The notes under the pieces were generated by a model. It did no database searches. It was not told the DNA's origin and saw only the letters and a list, made by a program, of their open reading frames with translations. The position numbers and the translations under genes were made by a program. 64,000 bases of DNA. Origin: Acidimicrobiaceae bacterium. GTDB lineage: Bacteria; Actinomycetota; Acidimicrobiia; Acidimicrobiales; Poriferisodalaceae. Shown in pieces: positions 60,663 through 64,000 of the stretch. The DNA lies in the NCBI GenBank assembly GCA_002722565.1, contig PBMG01000017.1, positions 1-64,000 of the forward strand, in the 5' to 3' direction. Within the stretch, counting starts at the first letter, position 1, and each line of letters opens with the position of its first letter.

Positions 60663-62174
60663 ATGGCAGACGTGACCAACCCCTACTACGTCACCACTCC
60701 TATCTATTACGTAAATGACGCGCCCCATATTGGGCATGCGTACACAACGATCACTGCCGATGCTGTCGCGAGATGGAATCGGCTATTAGGTCGTGACGTC
60801 CACTTTCTGACTGGAACTGATGAACACGGCCTCAAGGTGCAGCGTGCAGCCGAAGAAAATGATTGTTCACCAATCGAATGGGCTGATCAAACCGTAGTCA
60901 GATTCCAAGACGCTTGGACCCAACTCCAAATATCAAATGACGATTTCATCCGGACTAGTGAAAAACGACACTATGCGGCTGTACAGAAGCTGTTGCAGGC
61001 CTGCTATGACAACGGGGATGTGGACCTTCAAACATATGAAGGTCTGTATTGCGTCAGCTGTGAGGCCTATTTCAACGAAGCTGATTTAGACGAAGGAAAT
61101 TGTCCAATTCACGGCCGACCCGTAGAACATGTAACCGAAGAGAACTATTTCTTTAAGTTGAGTCGCTACGAAGAAGCCCTAAAAGACTGGTACGCCGCTC
61201 ACCCTGATTTTGTTCAGCCTGCAACCAAAAGAAATGAAGCGCTTGGGTTCATCAACCAAGGCTTACAAGACTTCTCAATAAGTAGAACGTCTATTGACTG
61301 GGGGATTCCCCTTCCATGGGATCCAGGTCACGTCACTTATGTTTGGTTCGACGCTCTAACGAATTACATAACTGCAGCGGGCTACGTCGACAATCCAGAG
61401 GAGTTCGAATCCCGCTGGCCAGCGGTGCACCTTATTGGCAAAGATATTCTCCGTTTCCACTGCGTGTATTGGCCGGCAATGCTTATGAGCGCGGGTCTCC
61501 AACCGCCTGAACGCGTCCATGTTCATGGGTTCTTGCTAGTCGGTGGAGAAAAGATGTCGAAAACTCGGCTGAACCAAATTGCCCCAGCCGATCTCGTCGA
61601 AGATTTCGGTGTTGATGGAGTTAGGCATCATTTTTTGCATGACCAAACTTTTGGGCCGGATGGCGACTTTAGCCACGAAGGAATGACAGCTCGCTACAAC
61701 GCTGACCTAGCCAACAACTTAGGTAATTTACTCAGTCGAGTAACAACAGTCGTCACCTCGAAGTGTGAGGGAGTTGGACCAGCAGCAAACCCTGATAGCC
61801 CGTTAGCTGAAATTGTTCAGTCCGAATATCAAAAGATTGCTGATGGATGGCAGCGGATCGCGCCTTCCGAAGCTCTCGATGCAACGTGGAGAATTATTCG
61901 CGAAACAAATGCATACCTCGAAAATGCTGAGCCCTGGAAATCTGACCCAGGCCCAGATGTAGATGCGATTCTGGGAGACGCCCTAGAAATCCTGCGAATA
62001 GTTTCAATCCTGGCTTCGCCAGCGGTTCCGAATGCCTGTGTCGAAATTCGTCGTCGGATAGGACTTGATGAAGACCCCACACAAGAACAGTTGCCAGACA
62101 GCATCGAATGGGGTCAATACCCAGGTGGACTTCCAGTCCTCAAGGGCGACCCACTGTTCCCGCGGCTCAAGTGA
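60663..62174 (+). CDS. metG: Methionyl-tRNA synthetase
   Basis: Class I synthetase that charges tRNA-Met. HIGH motif PHIGHAYTT, zinc/knuckle region YCVSCEAYF with CPIHG, WFDALTNYI, and KMSKS as GEKMSKTRLNQ. 503 residues, without the C-terminal EMAP-like tRNA-binding domain, which is usual for Actinobacteria. Starts at ATG 60663; the tatD start follows directly after its stop. The short spacer from rsmI (48 bases) suggests one transcript. Confidence 0.96.
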   Translation: MADVTNPYYVTTPIYYVNDAPHIGHAYTTITADAVARWNRLLGRDVHFLTGTDEHGLKVQRAAEENDCSPIEWADQTVVRFQDAWTQLQISNDDFIRTSEKRHYAAVQKLLQACYDNGDVDLQTYEGLYCVSCEAYFNEADLDEGNCPIHGRPVEHVTEENYFFKLSRYEEALKDWYAAHPDFVQPATKRNEALGFINQGLQDFSISRTSIDWGIPLPWDPGHVTYVWFDALTNYITAAGYVDNPEEFESRWPAVHLIGKDILRFHCVYWPAMLMSAGLQPPERVHVHGFLLVGGEKMSKTRLNQIAPADLVEDFGVDGVRHHFLHDQTFGPDGDFSHEGMTARYNADLANNLGNLLSRVTTVVTSKCEGVGPAANPDSPLAEIVQSEYQKIADGWQRIAPSEALDATWRIIRETNAYLENAEPWKSDPGPDVDAILGDALEILRIVSILASPAVPNACVEIRRRIGLDEDPTQEQLPDSIEWGQYPGGLPVLKGDPLFPRLK

Positions 62175-62179
62175 TCAAA

Positions 62180-62932
62180 ATGAAGTGGACAGATAATCAC
62201 TGTCACCTGCCAGATGATCCGAACCTTGCATTGCAAGTGGTGCAAGCCGCCAAAGAGTCGGGCGTCCATAGGCTCATTGATGTAGGTACCTCAATAGAAC
62301 ACAGCCTTAAATGCATAACGCGAGCCAATGAAATCGAAGGAGTGTGGGCTACAGCAGGTGTGCATCCACATGATGCGAAAGATGGAATTAAAGGGTTAGA
62401 CCAGCTAGCGAGCTCTCCAAAGGTGGTTGCGATTGGGGAGTGTGGTCTGGACTATTACTACGACAACTCCCCACGAGGTATTCAACGGGAAATCTTCGCC
62501 AAACAGATTCAGCTGGCTCATCAACGTGAGTTACCGTTAGTCATCCATACGAGAGATGCATGGGATGACACCTTCGACATCCTTGATCTTGAAGGCATCC
62601 CTAGCAAAACAGTTTTTCATTGCTTTACAGGTGGACCCGGTGAAGCAGAAGCTGGACTCCAAAGAGGTGCATATCTTTCATTTAGTGGGATAATTACGTT
62701 TCCTAGCGCCCCAGAGTTACGTGAAGCTGCTGCTATAACCCCCGCCGATCGCTACATGGTTGAAACTGATGCTCCTTACTTGGCGCCAGTCCCCAAAAGA
62801 GGGAAACAGAACCATCCATCTTGGGTCACCCTTGTGGGAGAAGGTGTCGCAGCGGCACGTGGAGTTGAAGTTGAGACAGTAGCTGCAGAGTCTTGGACCA
62901 CAGCTTCAACTTTTTACGGATTAGCTGGCTGA
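62180..62932 (+). CDS. tatD: TatD-family metal-dependent deoxyribonuclease
   Basis: TIM-barrel metal hydrolase with 3'-5' exonuclease-type activity on DNA/RNA. Metal motifs: TDNHCHLPD (HxH), IGECGLDYYY (Glu), VIHTRDAW (His), FHCFTG (His) and ETDAPYLAP (Asp). 250 residues. ATG 62180 gives MKWTDNHCHL; GTG 62171, overlapping the metG stop as GTGA, is an equally coupled alternative. Followed by rpf after 61 bases. Confidence 0.93.
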   Translation: MKWTDNHCHLPDDPNLALQVVQAAKESGVHRLIDVGTSIEHSLKCITRANEIEGVWATAGVHPHDAKDGIKGLDQLASSPKVVAIGECGLDYYYDNSPRGIQREIFAKQIQLAHQRELPLVIHTRDAWDDTFDILDLEGIPSKTVFHCFTGGPGEAEAGLQRGAYLSFSGIITFPSAPELREAAAITPADRYMVETDAPYLAPVPKRGKQNHPSWVTLVGEGVAAARGVEVETVAAESWTTASTFYGLAG

Positions 62933-62993
62933 CGAGAGAAATCTCCTCGTTCAGTAGGCTCAATTGAGGAGCGACAATATTAGGTGGTAACTA

Positions 62994-63881
62994 GTGCAAC
63001 CTGTGTTTCGGAAGAGATGGCAGACCCGTGTCGCACTCTTGCTTTTAGGGGTGGCGGTGATAGCTGTAGCAACCCTGTCGATTAATGAGTCGGAACCCGA
63101 ATACGAGAAGCGTGCTCCACAGCCGGCTAGTCGCATACTCGGCGAATTTCCGACACCGGACCTTTCGTTGGCCGGCTTTAGGGTCGGTAGCTTGGCGGTC
63201 TCGCTAGTCAGTGACTTATTTTCGGGAACACAATCAATGTCGCAAAGTTCGATAGGCGAAGCAGCTCCGGGTGGTTCGGACTCAAGTTCCGGAACACCTC
63301 ACACCTCGACTCCTCAAACACTCATAGGTTCCTCATCTCCAACAACGAAACCAGTTTCCCCAATAAATGAGCCGGAAACATCGAATCGGAACTCGACTCC
63401 GTCGACCACGCAAGCAACAGTTACTAGTGCCGTAGCCACGACCGTTCCTCCATCGACAACGACGGTTGCACCGTCGACAACGACGGTTGCACCGTCGACA
63501 ACGATGGTTGCACCGTCGACAACGACAGGTTTTGTAAGTGATGAACCAACCGAAGAATCCTTTGAACCAGAGCAGGAAGAGCAGGTAATCGTTTTTGGGC
63601 AGCCTTATCTTGACAGCTGGCCGAGTCTCGAAATGTGGGAACGGATGGCATGGTGTGAGTCAAGACAGACATGGGATGTGGACACTGGAAATGGTTATTT
63701 CGGAGGGCTTCAATTCGCCTTGGGGTCATGGCAGTGGATGGGAGGAGAAGGAAGCCCAGCTGATGCCGGCAAAGAAGAGCAGATCTATCGGGCCAACCTT
63801 CTCTGGCAAGCTCAGGGATGGAACGGTTGGCCGGGCTGTAAACAATATTTCGGTTGGTCCAGATGGCAGGTCAGGGAATGA
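62994..63881 (+). CDS. Resuscitation-promoting factor-type muralytic protein
   Basis: Secreted or membrane-anchored protein with an N-terminal hydrophobic segment ([16 protein letters not shown]), a long Ser/Thr/Pro-rich linker with tandem PSTTTVA repeats, and a C-terminal Rpf/transglycosylase domain of about 80 residues: [20 protein letters not shown] with catalytic Glu, [15 protein letters not shown] and NGWPGC (disulfide partner). It cleaves peptidoglycan and aids growth resumption. Unlike RpfB it has no G5 or DUF348 domains. GTG 62994 follows AGGTGG by 6 bases. Stop overlaps rsmA (ATGA), as in the rpfB-ksgA operon of mycobacteria. Confidence 0.9.
   Translation: MQPVFRKRWQTRVALLLLGVAVIAVATLSINESEPEYEKRAPQPASRILGEFPTPDLSLAGFRVGSLAVSLVSDLFSGTQSMSQSSIGEAAPGGSDSSSGTPHTSTPQTLIGSSSPTTKPVSPINEPETSNRNSTPSTTQATVTSAVATTVPPSTTTVAPSTTTVAPSTTMVAPSTTTGFVSDEPTEESFEPEQEEQVIVFGQPYLDSWPSLEMWERMAWCESRQTWDVDTGNGYFGGLQFALGSWQWMGGEGSPADAGKEEQIYRANLLWQAQGWNGWPGCKQYFGWSRWQVRE
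63450..63527 (+). repeat. Tandem 21-base repeat coding for PSTTTVA
   Basis: Three full units and one partial unit (CCRTCGACAACGAYGGTTGCA) encode the Thr/Ser-rich linker of the Rpf protein. Units 2 and 3 differ by one base and unit 1 by one. In-frame, length-variable wall-spanning linker; not a CRISPR (no spacers). Confidence 0.9.
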
Positions 63882-64000
63882 CGTTATCGGTAGCTGATGT
63901 TCGGCGATTGCTGAGCGAAGCGGGAATAGATCCGAAAAAGAGCCTCGGACAAAATTTTGTTACCGACCCGAACACCGTCAGGCGCATAGCTCGACTATCG
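63878..64000 (+). CDS. rsmA: 16S rRNA dimethyladenosine transferase, 3'-truncated by window edge
   Basis: First 41 codons of RsmA (KsgA), which dimethylates A1518 and A1519 of 16S rRNA. The N-terminal [24 protein letters not shown] carries the conserved LGQNF motif. The ATG overlaps the Rpf stop (ATGA). The next gene in this conserved order would be ispE, outside the window. Confidence 0.92.
   Translation, partial: MTLSVADVRRLLSEAGIDPKKSLGQNFVTDPNTVRRIARLS

Noticed and set aside
60101-60679. 192-codon minus-strand open frame
   Set aside because: Antisense to rsmI and running into metG; composition is Ser/Arg-rich as expected of a reverse-frame shadow.
63450-63527. Short tandem repeats as a CRISPR or mobile element
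   Set aside because: Units are contiguous without spacers and keep the reading frame of the Rpf linker.

Overview
The window reads as chromosomal DNA of an actinobacterium, most likely an uncultured member of the Acidimicrobiia or a close lineage. Evidence: a mycothiol ligase (MshC) whose CGITPYD motif separates it from cysteinyl-tRNA synthetase; a resuscitation-promoting-factor-type muralytic protein in the order rsmI-metG-tatD-rpf-rsmA; a SepX/GlpR-like divisome protein near a MoeA/Glp homologue and a serine-tailed FmdB/Ruc homologue, as in Mycobacterium; and many leaderless starts with a TANNNT box 6-7 bases upstream. Base composition is moderate rather than high GC, and GTG/TTG starts with ATGA, GTGA or TTGA stop-start overlaps are frequent. 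Coding density is very high. I see no prophage, insertion sequence or CRISPR array. The lineage assignment is inference.

Region 1 (1-8802) is the least ordinary part: a truncated cytochrome P450, prmA, an SMP-30/gluconolactonase, and two divergent catabolic-looking operons. The minus-strand operon (6321 to 2659) holds a limonene-epoxide-hydrolase-like protein, a UGSC-family selenoprotein with an in-frame UGA, an unrecognised cysteine-rich protein, a MaoC-like hydratase and a divergent SDR. The plus-strand operon (6379 to 8802) holds a second SDR followed by a cobalt-type nitrile hydratase (beta, alpha, activator).

Region 2 (8833-25426): a four-gene operon of two tandem paralogues with a possible ChaN/TIKI-like fold, a 5'-nucleotidase-like HAD protein and a Nudix hydrolase; then mshC, an orphan parA, a small membrane protein, a RecB-like nuclease, mutM, an MFS pump, nei, a P1-type Ntn hydrolase, a 375-bp gene-poor stretch ending in a strong hairpin, an aminotransferase, pncB with a structured leader, an AcoX-like NAD-kinase-fold protein and thiD.

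Region 3 (25464-38336): an isobutyryl-CoA-mutase-like large subunit, a lipoprotein, an ABC-F ATPase, a 45-residue membrane peptide with ElaA, AcuI, NfuA, an HMG-CoA-synthase-like/OB-fold protein paired with an SCP2-type thiolase, and an operon of a flippase-like protein, a PAP2 protein and dxs.

Region 4 (38447-64000): tldD-tldE, a PHP phosphoesterase, uppP, the Ruc/MoeA(Glp)/moaA/moaC/SepX(GlpR) block, tRNA-Ala(CGC), SCO1 and CtaG for cytochrome oxidase assembly, pepN, a PfkB kinase, a phosphohexomutase, an MBOAT O-acyltransferase with two SGNH/DUF459 proteins, an alpha-methylacyl-CoA racemase, ychF, and the conserved rsmI-metG-tatD-rpf-rsmA run, cut by the window edge inside rsmA.

The gene set combines housekeeping functions (translation, DNA repair, NAD, thiamine and molybdopterin cofactors, wall and division) with acyl-CoA catabolism (mutase, thiolase, racemase, AcuI, MaoC). 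The most unusual item is the UGSC selenoprotein operon beside the nitrile hydratase operon.
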